Of a stretch of 64,000 nucleotides of DNA, positions 39,913-48,425 are shown piece by piece. Position 1 is the stretch's first letter, and each line of letters opens with the position of its first letter. The DNA is from a virus, in the IMG/VR virus record IMGVR_UViG_3300037294_000399, positions 1 through 64,000 of that record. One strand, given 5' to 3'. A program made the translations under genes and the position numbers. The notes beneath the pieces were generated by a model. It saw nothing but the letters and a program-made list of their open reading frames with translations. It was not told the origin of the DNA and did no database searches.

Positions 39913-39920
39913 TACCTTTG
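39913..39920 (+). promoter_or_regulatory. Promoter before NMNAT stump
   Basis: TACCTTTG, with TTG near 39889 inside the terminator stem. It reads into the stump and onward to the NAD+ genes. Confidence 0.65.
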
Positions 39921-39942
39921 TACTATCAAAACAAACTCAAAT

Positions 39943-40011
39943 ATGGATATTAGAAAAAACATAGAACCAACAGATTTTGAAGTTGGGGTCATAATAGGGC
40001 GATTTATTTAA
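39943..40011 (+). pseudogene. 5' stump of NMNAT gene
   Basis: 22 codons ending 'EVGVIIGRFI' then TAA. It aligns with the start of the full NMNAT at 40870 ('EVGVVVGRFQTN'). Codons differ at most synonymous sites (for example GGG CGA TTT against GGG AGA TTT). An HE gene separates the two. Confidence 0.75.
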
Positions 40012-40050
40012 TTTATTTCTTTTTGAAATAGGTTTTATTATAGGTTAGTT

Positions 40051-40066
40051 GATATTTATTATTAAA
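40051..40066 (+). promoter_or_regulatory. ATATTTAT-class promoter of HE gene
   Basis: GATATTTATTATTAAA, 26 nt before the ATG at 40092. Confidence 0.6.
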
Positions 40067-40091
40067 TAACAATTAATAATTTTAAAATAAA

Positions 40092-40865
40092 ATGGAAAAT
40101 AAACCCGTAGTGTATAAAATCACAAATTTGATTAACAATAAAAAATATGTTGGTAGTGCTAAATCATTTATTAAACGTAAAAAAGACCATTTAAATAGAT
40201 TAAAAAATAATAAACACCATTCTAAAAAGTTACAAAATTCTTTTAACAAATATGGTGAAGACGCTTTTGAATTTAATATTTTAGAAGTTGTAGAAGATAT
40301 CAATCTATTAATTCAAACCGAACAAAAATGGATTGATGAATTAAAACCAGAGTATAATATGACATTAATCGCTGGATTAAATAGTCATTTAGGTATGAAA
40401 CGTTCAAATGAAACTAAAAAGAAAATTAGTGATGCTTTGACTGGTAGAAAATTGAGTGATGAACATAAAGAAAAAGTTAGGCAAACGCTAACTGGTAAAA
40501 AATTTAGTGAAGAACGTAAAGAAAAACACAAAAAGGCTTTAAATGAGTCGACAAAATTTAAAGAAATGTTAAAATCAAAAGAAAGAAACGAAAAAATTAA
40601 ACAAACTAGATTAAAAAACGGAGGGTACATCGTTACCTATGAAACAAAAAAATTAATAAGTGAAACGTTAAAAAAACAAAATCTACAATCAGCTATTAGT
40701 GTTGAAATAGAAAAATATAGTTTAGATGGTGGTTTTATTGAATCTTATCCGAGTATGCTCAAAGCTGAAAACGATAATAACATAGGTAGAGGTTGTTTGT
40801 ATTATAATTTGGTTAAAAATAAAAAAGAAGAGTATAAAGGATTTATTTGGAAATTTAAAAATTAA
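40092..40865 (+). CDS. GIY-YIG homing endonuclease at NMNAT start
   Basis: 257 residues. GIY-YIG core 'VYKITNLINNKKYVGSA' with 'QKWIDEL' following, then NUMOD3 repeats ('SNETKKKISDALTGRKLSDEHKEK') and a C-terminal NUMOD1-like 'EKYSLDGGFIESYPSMLKAE'. It sits between the NMNAT stump and the full gene, 4 nt before the latter. Confidence 0.9.
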   Translation: MENKPVVYKITNLINNKKYVGSAKSFIKRKKDHLNRLKNNKHHSKKLQNSFNKYGEDAFEFNILEVVEDINLLIQTEQKWIDELKPEYNMTLIAGLNSHLGMKRSNETKKKISDALTGRKLSDEHKEKVRQTLTGKKFSEERKEKHKKALNESTKFKEMLKSKERNEKIKQTRLKNGGYIVTYETKKLISETLKKQNLQSAISVEIEKYSLDGGFIESYPSMLKAENDNNIGRGCLYYNLVKNKKEEYKGFIWKFKN

Positions 40866-40869
40866 TTAT

Positions 40870-41874
40870 ATGGAAATTAAAAACTATAAAGAAGAAATAA
40901 TTAAAAATGCAGAAGTTGGTGTTGTTGTGGGGAGATTTCAAACAAACCGATTACATACAGGACATATTGACTTGATTAGCCACGTCCTATCAAATCATAA
41001 AAAAACTGTACTTATCCTAGGTGTGTCTAGAGTACAAAACACCAAGAAAAACCCTTTGGATTTTGCTAGTCGTAAAGCTATGATTCAAAAATTGTTTCCT
41101 AGTTTAATGATTTTACCAGTAATGGACCAAAGATACGATGAGAAATGGAGTTCAGAAATTGATTCAGCTATTTCTATGCCGTTTGGTGAAAAGAAAACAG
41201 TTATCTATGGTAGCCGTGATTCATTTATTCCTCATTACAAAGGTAAGTTTCAAGTTATTGAGTTAGAAGCTATTCCTTACCATAACGCCACAAACATTAG
41301 AGCAGATATTGCTAAAGAAACTATTGACTCTACTGATTTTAGGTCTGGTGTTATCTACTCAGCATTCAATCAAAGACCAGTTTCTTATCCAACAGTTGAT
41401 ATCTGTGCATACAACGATGATGGTGAGATTCTTATGGGTAGAAAACCTAACGAGAAGTATTGGAGATTCGTTGGTGGGTTTGTTGACCCGACAGATGAAA
41501 GCTATGAAAAAGCAGCTTTGAGAGAGTTTCATGAAGAAACTGGTGGTAATTGTGTTATCAGCGACTTAAAATATATCTTAAGTCACAGAGTAAAAGATTG
41601 GAGATATGCCAAAGAAGAGTCTGGGATAATGACTACTTTATTCTTGGGGCGCAGAAATATGGGTTACGCAAAAGCTAGTGATGATATCGCAGATGTTAAA
41701 TGGTTTCCAATTAGGGAGTTCAGCAACTTTGATACTGTTAGAACTAAAGTAATGCCAGAACACCGTGAAATGATGTTAGCTTTGGTTAACAAAGTGTACA
41801 GCGAAAAACTTATACCAAATATTGGTGAAAGATTAGCTGAAAGAACTGATAATGTAACTTACATTGGTGAATAA
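40870..41874 (+). CDS. nadM: Bifunctional NMN adenylyltransferase/Nudix
   Basis: 334 residues. N-terminal nucleotidylyltransferase: 'VGRFQTNRLHTGH' (HxGH) and 'NIRADIA' near residue 140. C-terminal Nudix hydrolase: box 'GGFVDPTDESYEKAALREFH' plus EETGG. The first domain makes NAD+ from NMN and ATP. The second, in bacterial homologues, cleaves ADP-ribose to AMP and ribose-5-phosphate. It directly precedes NAMPT; together they form the two-step NARP2-type pathway. The N-terminus is a diverged second copy; see the stump at 39943. Confidence 0.9.
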   Translation: MEIKNYKEEIIKNAEVGVVVGRFQTNRLHTGHIDLISHVLSNHKKTVLILGVSRVQNTKKNPLDFASRKAMIQKLFPSLMILPVMDQRYDEKWSSEIDSAISMPFGEKKTVIYGSRDSFIPHYKGKFQVIELEAIPYHNATNIRADIAKETIDSTDFRSGVIYSAFNQRPVSYPTVDICAYNDDGEILMGRKPNEKYWRFVGGFVDPTDESYEKAALREFHEETGGNCVISDLKYILSHRVKDWRYAKEESGIMTTLFLGRRNMGYAKASDDIADVKWFPIREFSNFDTVRTKVMPEHREMMLALVNKVYSEKLIPNIGERLAERTDNVTYIGE

Positions 41875-41894
41875 TATTAAATAAAAATAAAAAT

Positions 41895-44418
41895 ATGGGT
41901 TTACAAAAAAAAGTAATTGAAAAATTAGAAACTGCAATAGAAAACAAAGATTGGGTGTCTATTGAAGATATTCAAAAGTATCTTAGCAAAGCATTAACAA
42001 AACCGAACAACTTGATTTTGTGTTCAGATGCTTACAAATATTCACATCACAGATTCTATGGTGGTGAAATGACCAAGATGGTATCTTACTTGGAATCAAG
42101 AGGTGGTAAATTCTCTGAGACAGTATTCTACGGATTACAAATCTTCTTAAAACAATACTTAGAAGGTGTTGCCATTACGAAAGAAGAAGTTGATGAAGCA
42201 TTTGACTATTTAGGTACAAAGCACGGTGTGTTTGGCCGTGACGATGTATTCGATAGAACAAAATTCGATTATATTATCGAGATGTATGATGGTAAATTAC
42301 CTATCAGCCTAAAAGCAGTTCCAGAAGGTTAACAAATGTAGCCATTCATACTAGTAATAGTATGTCTAAAGAAATCTAATTGCTGGGAACCCCTTAGAGC
42401 CTTTAACACTACAACGTAGATAGCAATATCAAGCGTGAATGTTTGAAAAGATAAAGGATTGGGAAATCAGCAGCGAAGTTTCTAAATTTAATTTCAATTA
42501 ATTAGTGCGTTTTTAAAAGTTTATGATATTTATTAATAAACGCATTAATCATGAGAGAGTATAAAAAAGGGAAAGAATCACCATTGTTTAAAGATTTAAC
42601 TGGTGAAAAGTTTGGTAAATTAACAGCTAAAAACTACATTTACGATGACACAAAGAAATATAAAAAACATATGTGGATTTGTGATTGTGATTGTGGTAAT
42701 GAAGCTAAAGTTAGAACCAATGAATTAACAAAGGGTGAAAGAACACAGTGTAAACAATGTTCAATCAATGAAGTATCAAAAACTAGAACAAGACCAGATA
42801 ATGGTGCATTAATAACAAGAGTTATTAAACAGTATAAAGCTGGTGCTAAAAGAAGAGGTTATGAATTCTTATTAACAGATGAAAAACTAAAGGAATTAAT
42901 TTTTTCAAATTGTTATTATTGTGGTGAAGAACCAAAAATAAATAAGGGTGAAGAACGTTATTTTAGAGGTGGTTTAGAGTTTAAAAGAAATGGAATTGAT
43001 AGATTGAATAATAAAATTGGTTATACAAATGAAAATGTTGTTACTTGTTGTGAAACATGTAATAGAGCTAAAATGTGTTTAGAGCATGATGATTTTTTAA
43101 CCCTTATTAATAAAATATACTTAAATTTAGAAAAACGTTCAACGACTATCCCACAAGGGAGTACAGAACAAGCTAATGGTTCTGGAAATGGTTTTGACCC
43201 TAGTAAATAGGGTTTTGATATAGTCTAGTCTTTATCTAAAGATAAAGCAGTTCGTAAGAGAACGTATTCAACTGTTGCGAGTTGAGTAGAATGTAAACGT
43301 CAGTAGTTGGAACTAAAAATGTTTTGTTCGTTATCGAATCTTTAGATGAGAACTGCGCATGGTTAACCAATTTTTTAGAAACTATCTTGTTGCAAGTATG
43401 GTATCCAATTACGGTTGCTACACTTTCAAGAGAAGTTCGTAAAATCGTAGATGCTAGTTTTCAAAAAAACACATCATATGATACTGGGTTAAGAGAGTTT
43501 CTGGTTGATTACGTGTTGAATGACTTCGGTTTCCGTGGTGTATCGTCTGTACAATCAGCTGGTATTGGTGGGTCTGCTCACTTGGTAAACTTTAGAGGTT
43601 CTGATACAATCATGGCATCTAAATACATCAGAGATTACTACAATACAGAAACAGTTTATGGGTTATCTATCCCAGCAACTGAACACTCTATCATGACACT
43701 TAAAGGTGAAGAAGGTGAATTGGAAATGATGAAACGAGTACTTACAACATTCCCTACTGGGTTAGTTGCGTGTGTATCTGATTCATACAATATCTTTCGT
43801 GCATGTTCTGAGTATTGGGGAACTGAATTGAGAGACTTAGTACTATCTCGCCCATCAGAACCAGGAAATCAACTAGTTATCCGTCCAGATTCTGGTGACG
43901 TGTTAATGACATTGAAAGAAATTTTCACTATATTATTCGACAAATTCGGTTACACAGTAAACGATAAGGGTTATAAAGTGTTACCACCACAAGTTCGTGT
44001 GATTCAAGGTGATGGTGTTAATCTAGATTCAATTAAAGAAATCTACGCATTGTTAGAGGAAGAAAAAATATCACCAGAAAACTTAGCTTTAGGTATGGGT
44101 GGTAAATTATTACAAGCAGTGGACCGAGACACATGTGCATTTGCTACCAAAGCTTGTACAGCCGTAGTTGACGGTGTTGAAGTTGAAGTACAGAAAAATC
44201 CTACCGAAATGGACGAGAATGGGAATTTAACAAAAAGTTTCAAAAAGTCTAAAAAGGGTAGATTGAAGTTGGTAAAAACTGATAACGGTTATATTACTTT
44301 AACTTCTAAAGATGAAGGATTCGAAGAAGCTAAGGATGAACTCGTAGAGGTTTTCCGCATGGGAGATATTCTTAAAGAGTGGTCTTTTGAGGAAATCCGT
44401 GAGAGAGCCAAAATTTAA
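41895..44418 (+). CDS. nampt: Nicotinamide phosphoribosyltransferase, interrupted by intron
   Basis: Exon 1 is 41895-42329 and exon 2 is 43300-44418; together 517 residues. The join gives 'KAVPEG-SVVGTKNVLF', matching the vertebrate enzyme at this spot. 'CSDAYKYSHHRFYGG', 'ETVFYGLQIFL', 'WYPITVAT', 'DFGFRGVSS' and 'VIRPDSGD' are NAMPT signatures. It converts nicotinamide and PRPP to NMN for the adjacent NMNAT. Without splicing, exon 1 ends at a TAA in the intron. The 3' end is duplicated at 45779. Confidence 0.92.
42525..42540 (+). promoter_or_regulatory. ATATTTAT-class promoter inside intron
   Basis: GATATTTATTAATAAA, 11 nt before the HNH ATG at 42551; allows HE expression separately from NAMPT. 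Confidence 0.6.
42551..43210 (+). CDS. Intron-encoded HNH endonuclease
   Basis: 219 residues. Zinc pairs 'CDCDCGNEAKV...CKQC', then 'CYYCGEEPK', 'NGIDRLNNKIGYTNENVVTC' and 'CCETCNRAKM' form an HNH/NUMOD4-like intron endonuclease. It would cut intron-less NAMPT genes to spread the intron. Confidence 0.88.
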   Translation: MREYKKGKESPLFKDLTGEKFGKLTAKNYIYDDTKKYKKHMWICDCDCGNEAKVRTNELTKGERTQCKQCSINEVSKTRTRPDNGALITRVIKQYKAGAKRRGYEFLLTDEKLKELIFSNCYYCGEEPKINKGEERYFRGGLEFKRNGIDRLNNKIGYTNENVVTCCETCNRAKMCLEHDDFLTLINKIYLNLEKRSTTIPQGSTEQANGSGNGFDPSK

Positions 44419-44421
44419 CTA

Positions 44422-44452
44422 ATAAAAGCCATTCTATAGAATGGCTTTTATG
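44422..44452. terminator. Bidirectional terminator
   Basis: AAAAGCCATTCTATAGAATGGCTTTT is a palindrome between NAMPT and the convergent HE gene. Confidence 0.85.
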
Positions 44453-45345
44453 TTTTTTAATATATCATCTTCATCATGTTTGATACTAATTAGGTTAATC
44501 TTTTTGAAACTACAATAATCAAGTTTTATCTTATCTTTCTTTTGTCGGTCCTTTAAACCCAATACACCACCCCATTGTTGTATAGTTTCAAAGTGTTGTC
44601 TACCTTGATATTCAATACATGTATTATATTTTGGTAAATAGAAATCGAATGGTAATGGTCTTTTATCTCTACAATCTGGAAATCTGTGTTGTGGTGTAAA
44701 TTCAATATCATTTTCAAGTAACCATTCTAAAATTTTTTCTTCACCTTTGGATATTATACATAATGGACATCTAGTACCACTTTTATGGTTCGATGGTAAT
44801 TGTTCAAAATCACCATGTTTAGAACAGATAATAGTAACCTTGGTCCTATTATCAACATAATTTACTTTAGAGTAATCATATTTGTTTCCGTGAACCAATT
44901 TAGCTTTTTTAATAAAAGTATCTGTATCGTCACTAAAATCGTTTGAAACCTTATCTAATGAACATTGTTTACAACCACTACCATTTAAATGATTAGTGGC
45001 TTTTTGTGTAAATTCACCATGCAACGGACATTCTATAGTAATACAATTTAATGCACCAATATAATTTATGTTACTATAATTGTAAAAAAAACCATGAATT
45101 TTTTCAGCTTTTTCAATAAATTTATTTCTAGTTGTTTTTGTGCTATTTCTACCACATGAATAGCATCCGTAACCCTTTAAGTGACCATTTGGTGTTTGTT
45201 CAAATTCTCCATGAATAGGACATATAATGATTACTTTAATATTTCTATTGGTATAGTTAACTTTAGTGTAATCATATTTATCACTATGTAGAATAGTTGC
45301 CTCAATAACAAACTCAGCTGTTGTTTTACGTTTCTCAGCACCCAT
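44434..45345 (-). CDS. Vsr-like homing endonuclease with DUF723 repeats
   Basis: 303 residues with three 'YDYTKVNYxxxxxKVxIxCPxHGxFEQ' zinc repeats and a C-terminal 'PLPFDFYLPKYNTCIEYQGRQHF' nuclease. Its ATG overlaps the stop of a ribbon-helix-helix gene (TAATG), so the two are translated together. It separates NAMPT from an orphan NAMPT 3' end. Confidence 0.88.
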   Translation of the reverse strand: MGAEKRKTTAEFVIEATILHSDKYDYTKVNYTNRNIKVIIICPIHGEFEQTPNGHLKGYGCYSCGRNSTKTTRNKFIEKAEKIHGFFYNYSNINYIGALNCITIECPLHGEFTQKATNHLNGSGCKQCSLDKVSNDFSDDTDTFIKKAKLVHGNKYDYSKVNYVDNRTKVTIICSKHGDFEQLPSNHKSGTRCPLCIISKGEEKILEWLLENDIEFTPQHRFPDCRDKRPLPFDFYLPKYNTCIEYQGRQHFETIQQWGGVLGLKDRQKKDKIKLDYCSFKKINLISIKHDEDDILKNIKAIL

Positions 45346-45497
45346 TATTTAAGAGAATTAAAATGTTGTTCTAATAACCAGTTAATTAATTTAGATTTAT
45401 TGATTTTTTCATCAGACATTAATTCATAATTATCTTTTGAAATAGATAACGATATTTTTGTTTTTTTATCTTCTTGTGGTTTTATTTTTCTTCCCAT
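45345..45497 (-). CDS. Ribbon-helix-helix protein coupled to HE
   Basis: 50 residues: 'EDKKTKISLSISKDNYELM' strand and helix, then 'INKSKLINWLLEQHF' helix, an Arc/CopG-type fold. The stop overlaps the HE start. Likely autorepressor of the HE operon or part of a targeting unit. Confidence 0.65.
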   Translation of the reverse strand: MGRKIKPQEDKKTKISLSISKDNYELMSDEKINKSKLINWLLEQHFNSLK

Positions 45498-45520
45498 GAT
45501 ATTTTATTTAAGTATTTGTT

Positions 45521-45537
45521 ATACTAATAAATATCTA
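45521..45537 (-). promoter_or_regulatory. ATATTTAT-class promoter of RHH-HE operon
   Basis: Minus-strand CTAGATATTTATTAGTA, about 24 nt before the RHH start. Confidence 0.6.
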
Positions 45538-45567
45538 GAAATAATATAAAAGTCATAAAATTATGAA

Positions 45568-45705
45568 TTATTTTAATTTTTTATCTTCATAGTGTTTGGT
45601 TAATAACTCATCGATAAGTTTAGAACGATTATAATTACCCTCATCTATTTTTTTAATTAGGTTTTTATCTATGGCTACACCAATAATTTTATTTTCTTGT
45701 TTCAT
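45568..45705 (-). CDS. Ribbon-helix-helix protein, 45 aa
   Basis: 'ENKIIGVAIDKNLIKKIDEG' then 'NRSKLIDELLTKHYED': same RHH plan as its neighbour but diverged. It has its own ATATATTTATATAAA motif upstream. Confidence 0.6.
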   Translation of the reverse strand: MKQENKIIGVAIDKNLIKKIDEGNYNRSKLIDELLTKHYEDKKLK

Positions 45706-45712
45706 AATCTTT

Positions 45713-45729
45713 TTATATAAATATATGTT
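45713..45729 (-). promoter_or_regulatory. ATATTTAT-class promoter of RHH gene
   Basis: Minus-strand ACATATATTTATATAAA, about 8 nt before the RHH start. Confidence 0.5.
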
Positions 45730-45734
45730 TTTTA

Positions 45735-45765
45735 TTGATATTGTAAATTAAATGTTGTATCTTTG
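45735..45765 (+). promoter_or_regulatory. Promoter before NAMPT 3' fragment
   Basis: TTG at 45735-45737, TATCTTTG at 45758-45765, 20 nt apart. Confidence 0.65.
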
Positions 45766-45778
45766 TAAAAAATATAAT

Positions 45779-46087
45779 ATGATAAAATTAAGTGATACAC
45801 AAAACTTTGCAACCAAAGCATGTTATGCCATTGTAAATGGTGAAGAAAAGAACATAATCAAGTCACCAACTGAAATGGACGCTAACGGTAACATTACAAA
45901 ATCATTTAAGAAATCAAAACAAGGTTTGCTTAAATTGGTTAAGAATGAAGATGGTACCTTTAGAACAGTAACTTCAATGGATACTGAGTTCAACAATGTT
46001 ACAGACGAGTTGGTAGAAGTATTTAGAAACGGTATAATCACTAAAGAATGGACATTCGAAGAAGTGAGAGAACGAGCAAAACTTTAA
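45779..46087 (+). pseudogene. Orphan C-terminal end of NAMPT
   Basis: 102 residues from an ATG at 45779, aligned with the last 105 or so residues of NAMPT: 'FATKAC', 'PTEMD.NGN.TKSFKKSK.G.LKLVK', 'DELVEVFR', 'KEW.FEE.RERAK' are shared. Nucleotides are diverged. It has a promoter and start, so it may still be made, but it lacks the active site. Confidence 0.8.
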
Positions 46088-46089
46088 TT

Positions 46090-46584
46090 ATGGGAACAAA
46101 AAACGTTACAATAACAGACGAGTTTGTGTTCTTTTGGAATGGGGTTTACAGTCAATGGCATCCATCAAAGTTTGTAATTGCTGGAATCACTTACACTAGT
46201 TGCGAACAATACATGATGGCACAAAAAGCTTTATATTTCAAAGATATGGAAGTATATGAAACTATCATGGTTTCTAACAACCCAAAAGAACAAAAAGCTT
46301 TGGGTCGTAGTGTTAAAAATTTTGACACTAAGCGTTGGAATGAAGTATGTAGAGAATTTGTTTATCAAGGTAACTTGGCCAAGTTTACACAAAATTATAA
46401 CTTTAAATCGACACTATTAGCGACTGAAGATAAAGAAATTGTTGAAGCAAGTCCCTACGATAAAATATGGGGAATTGGAATGGGTATTGAGCACCGAAAT
46501 ATTGAAGATAAGAGCAAATGGGAAGGTCTTAATTGGTTAGGTGAAGCTATTATGCGAGTAAGAGAAACTTTAAAACAAAAATAA
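46090..46584 (+). CDS. NADAR-domain ADP-ribose glycosidase
   Basis: 164 residues from the ATG at 46090, 2 nt after the previous stop. 'FFWNGVYSQWHPSKFVIAGITYTSCEQYMMAQKA' (first part) and 'IWGIGM' late are NADAR (YbiA) signatures. NADAR enzymes release ADP-ribose from N-glycosidic conjugates, including guanine in DNA modified by DarT-type toxins. The macrodomain gene follows by 2 nt. A role against DarTG-like defence or in ADP-ribose recycling is inferred. Confidence 0.88.
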   Translation: MGTKNVTITDEFVFFWNGVYSQWHPSKFVIAGITYTSCEQYMMAQKALYFKDMEVYETIMVSNNPKEQKALGRSVKNFDTKRWNEVCREFVYQGNLAKFTQNYNFKSTLLATEDKEIVEASPYDKIWGIGMGIEHRNIEDKSKWEGLNWLGEAIMRVRETLKQK

Positions 46585-46586
46585 AT

Positions 46587-47036
46587 ATGATAAAATACAT
46601 TGATGGTGACTTAGTTAAAGATGCCGAATTATTTGATGTGGTTGCACACTGTTGTAACTGCTTCTGTAGTATGGGTGCTGGTATAGCCCCACAAATCAAA
46701 AATAAATTTCCAGAAGCTTACGAGGTTGATTGTGAAACAATAAAAGGTGGTAAAAGTAAGTTAGGTACAATTACCTATACCGAAAACACGACACCTATAA
46801 TTGTTAATTTGTATGGTCAATATGACTATACTGTAAGACGAAATGGCCAAATGGATTTAGATTATGATGCTTTACGTTCTGCGTTAAGAGAAATGAAAAA
46901 CCAATTTACGGGGTTACTTTTTGGTATGCCACTTATTGGTTGTGGGCTTGCTGGGGGTGATTGGGATGTGATTGAGGCAATCATTGAAGAAGAACTAGAA
47001 GGTGAAAGAGTGATTGTGGTAAATTACGTTCCCTAA
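46587..47036 (+). CDS. Macrodomain protein, TARG1-like
   Basis: 149 residues. 'DVVAHCCNCFCSMGAGIAPQI' and 'FGMPLIGCGLAGG' are the two ADP-ribose-binding loops; 'IVNLYGQYDY' is typical of the TARG1/OARD1 branch, which removes ADP-ribose from Glu and from thymidine. Coupled to NADAR, so the two may reverse different ADP-ribosylations. Confidence 0.88.
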   Translation: MIKYIDGDLVKDAELFDVVAHCCNCFCSMGAGIAPQIKNKFPEAYEVDCETIKGGKSKLGTITYTENTTPIIVNLYGQYDYTVRRNGQMDLDYDALRSALREMKNQFTGLLFGMPLIGCGLAGGDWDVIEAIIEEELEGERVIVVNYVP

Positions 47037-47076
47037 TTTATTTCACTAAAACATTTGATTTATGTAAATTTTTTAG

Positions 47077-47084
47077 TACCTTTG
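47077..47084 (+). promoter_or_regulatory. Bacteroidota-type promoter
   Basis: TACCTTTG with TTG near 47054. A 15-codon ORF (47098-47145) follows before the HAD gene. Confidence 0.65.
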
Positions 47085-47146
47085 TAATATAAAAGTAATG
47101 TTCTTAGATATTAAAGATAAAATAATAAGTTTTTCGGACAAATAAT

Positions 47147-47590
47147 ATGAGTATAATAAAATCAATAAATGTAAATCATTTTGGGTATATGGTTTCTAAA
47201 AACTGGGATAGAACTTTTTGGGCGTTTGATATCCATGGCACCATACTTAAACCTAATTACGAATATGGTAACACTCCAGATGAGTTTTACCCTATGGCAA
47301 AAGAAACCTTGCAATTAATTAGCAAGTTGCCAGATGTTGTTATGTTTTTATATACATGTTCTCACCCACATGAAGTCAATGAGTATTTAGCTTTATTCAA
47401 AGCTAACGATATTCTATTCAAGTATGTCAACGATAATCCAGAGGTGCCTACTCAACCAGATGGTTATGGGAACTACGATAAAAAACCTTATATGAATGTT
47501 TTGTTTGAAGACAAAGCTGGTTTTGACCCAATCACTGATTGGTCAGAGGTTTATGATTTATTAACTAAACACTATGGCGAGTTTAAATAA
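47147..47590 (+). CDS. HAD-like phosphatase
   Basis: 147 residues. 'WAFDIHGTIL' is a HAD motif I with His in place of the usual Asp+2 neighbour ('DxxGT'), and 'FLYTCSH' fits motif II. Motif III/IV 'VLFEDKAGFDP'. Substrate unknown. Confidence 0.7.
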   Translation: MSIIKSINVNHFGYMVSKNWDRTFWAFDIHGTILKPNYEYGNTPDEFYPMAKETLQLISKLPDVVMFLYTCSHPHEVNEYLALFKANDILFKYVNDNPEVPTQPDGYGNYDKKPYMNVLFEDKAGFDPITDWSEVYDLLTKHYGEFK

Positions 47591-47945
47591 CCCTTACAAT
47601 TTATCTTTCGATGATAGTCGAAAAGATTATATAAAAATAAAAACGGTTAATGATGAAACTGTTTTGATGTCAGCAGATGATTTGAAAGCTATTATGGTTG
47701 ATTACCTAAAGACAGAAATAGATTTTTTCGTTGATGGTATCACTGAACAAGATAAAATAAAATTCAAAGACCGTTTAGATTTTAAGCTAAAGCAAATCGA
47801 AAATGATATATTAAGACACATTGATGATAAGATAAATTGTATTACTGAAAAAATAATTTCAAATTGTACCACTAGAATCATTGAAGGTGAAGTTGACCGA
47901 AGAATTAACGAAAAATTAAAAATTAAATACGATGTTAGAATTTAA
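47574..47945 (+). CDS. Hypothetical coiled protein, 123 aa
   Basis: Overlaps the HAD gene by 17 nt. Helical and charged from residue 40 on, probably coiled. No family recognised. Confidence 0.6.
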   Translation: MASLNNPYNLSFDDSRKDYIKIKTVNDETVLMSADDLKAIMVDYLKTEIDFFVDGITEQDKIKFKDRLDFKLKQIENDILRHIDDKINCITEKIISNCTTRIIEGEVDRRINEKLKIKYDVRI

Positions 47946-48126
47946 AACCCCAATACCAGTAATTGTTGAAGAAGACAAAGAAGGTTATGCTATTTATGTC
48001 GCTAATGGTGGAACATTTGAAAACGATATCTGGTGTGTGGTTTTATGTGATGGTGGTATTGTTAGACATTATCTTAGTAACCAAATTAAAATTTATAAGA
48101 ACTTAACCTTTAAGATTACAAAATGA
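47932..48126 (+). CDS. Hypothetical protein, 64 aa
   Basis: Overlaps neighbours on both sides (14 nt and 4 nt). Beta-rich, 'GGTFENDIWCVVLCDGGIVRHYL'. Function unknown. Confidence 0.6.
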   Translation: MLEFKTPIPVIVEEDKEGYAIYVANGGTFENDIWCVVLCDGGIVRHYLSNQIKIYKNLTFKITK

Positions 48127-48425
48127 AAAAATTAATTATATTATTTGCGTTTTTTACGCTATTATTAATAACTGGATGTGCTGATGTTTCACAAATCCAA
48201 TATATGAATCCTAGTGAGCATGTATATGGCTTTTGGGGTGGTACATGGCATGGTATGATTACGATACCTTCATTTATCGGTAGTCTTATCTGGAATGATG
48301 TAGCTATCTATGCTGTTAATAATAACGGTGGGTGGTATGATTTCGGTTTCATCGGTGGGTTTTATTTAATAGTTAAAGTTATCAAAACCATGATTCTTGG
48401 GGTTAAATCGGCTGTTCAGAAGTAA
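48123..48425 (+). CDS. Lipoprotein-like membrane protein, 100 aa
   Basis: N-terminal signal with lipobox 'LLITGC'. Two hydrophobic stretches follow, with Gly/Trp-rich 'YGFWGGTWHGM'. This resembles small host-derived 'DUF' lipoproteins. Overlaps the sirtuin start. Role unknown. Confidence 0.6.
   Translation: MKKLIILFAFFTLLLITGCADVSQIQYMNPSEHVYGFWGGTWHGMITIPSFIGSLIWNDVAIYAVNNNGGWYDFGFIGGFYLIVKVIKTMILGVKSAVQK

Larger units (their letters stand above)
42330..43299 (+). ncRNA. Group I self-splicing intron in NAMPT
   Basis: The 5' exon ends in U (GGT) and the intron ends in G before TCA. Core elements: TAATTGCTGGGAACCCC (P region, 42378-42395), GGGAAATCAGCAGCGAAG (Q/R region, 42461-42478) and TTGATATAGTCTAGTC (S region, 43216-43231). 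It carries an HNH HE ORF. Protein homology across the splice junction is exact without gaps. Confidence 0.88.
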
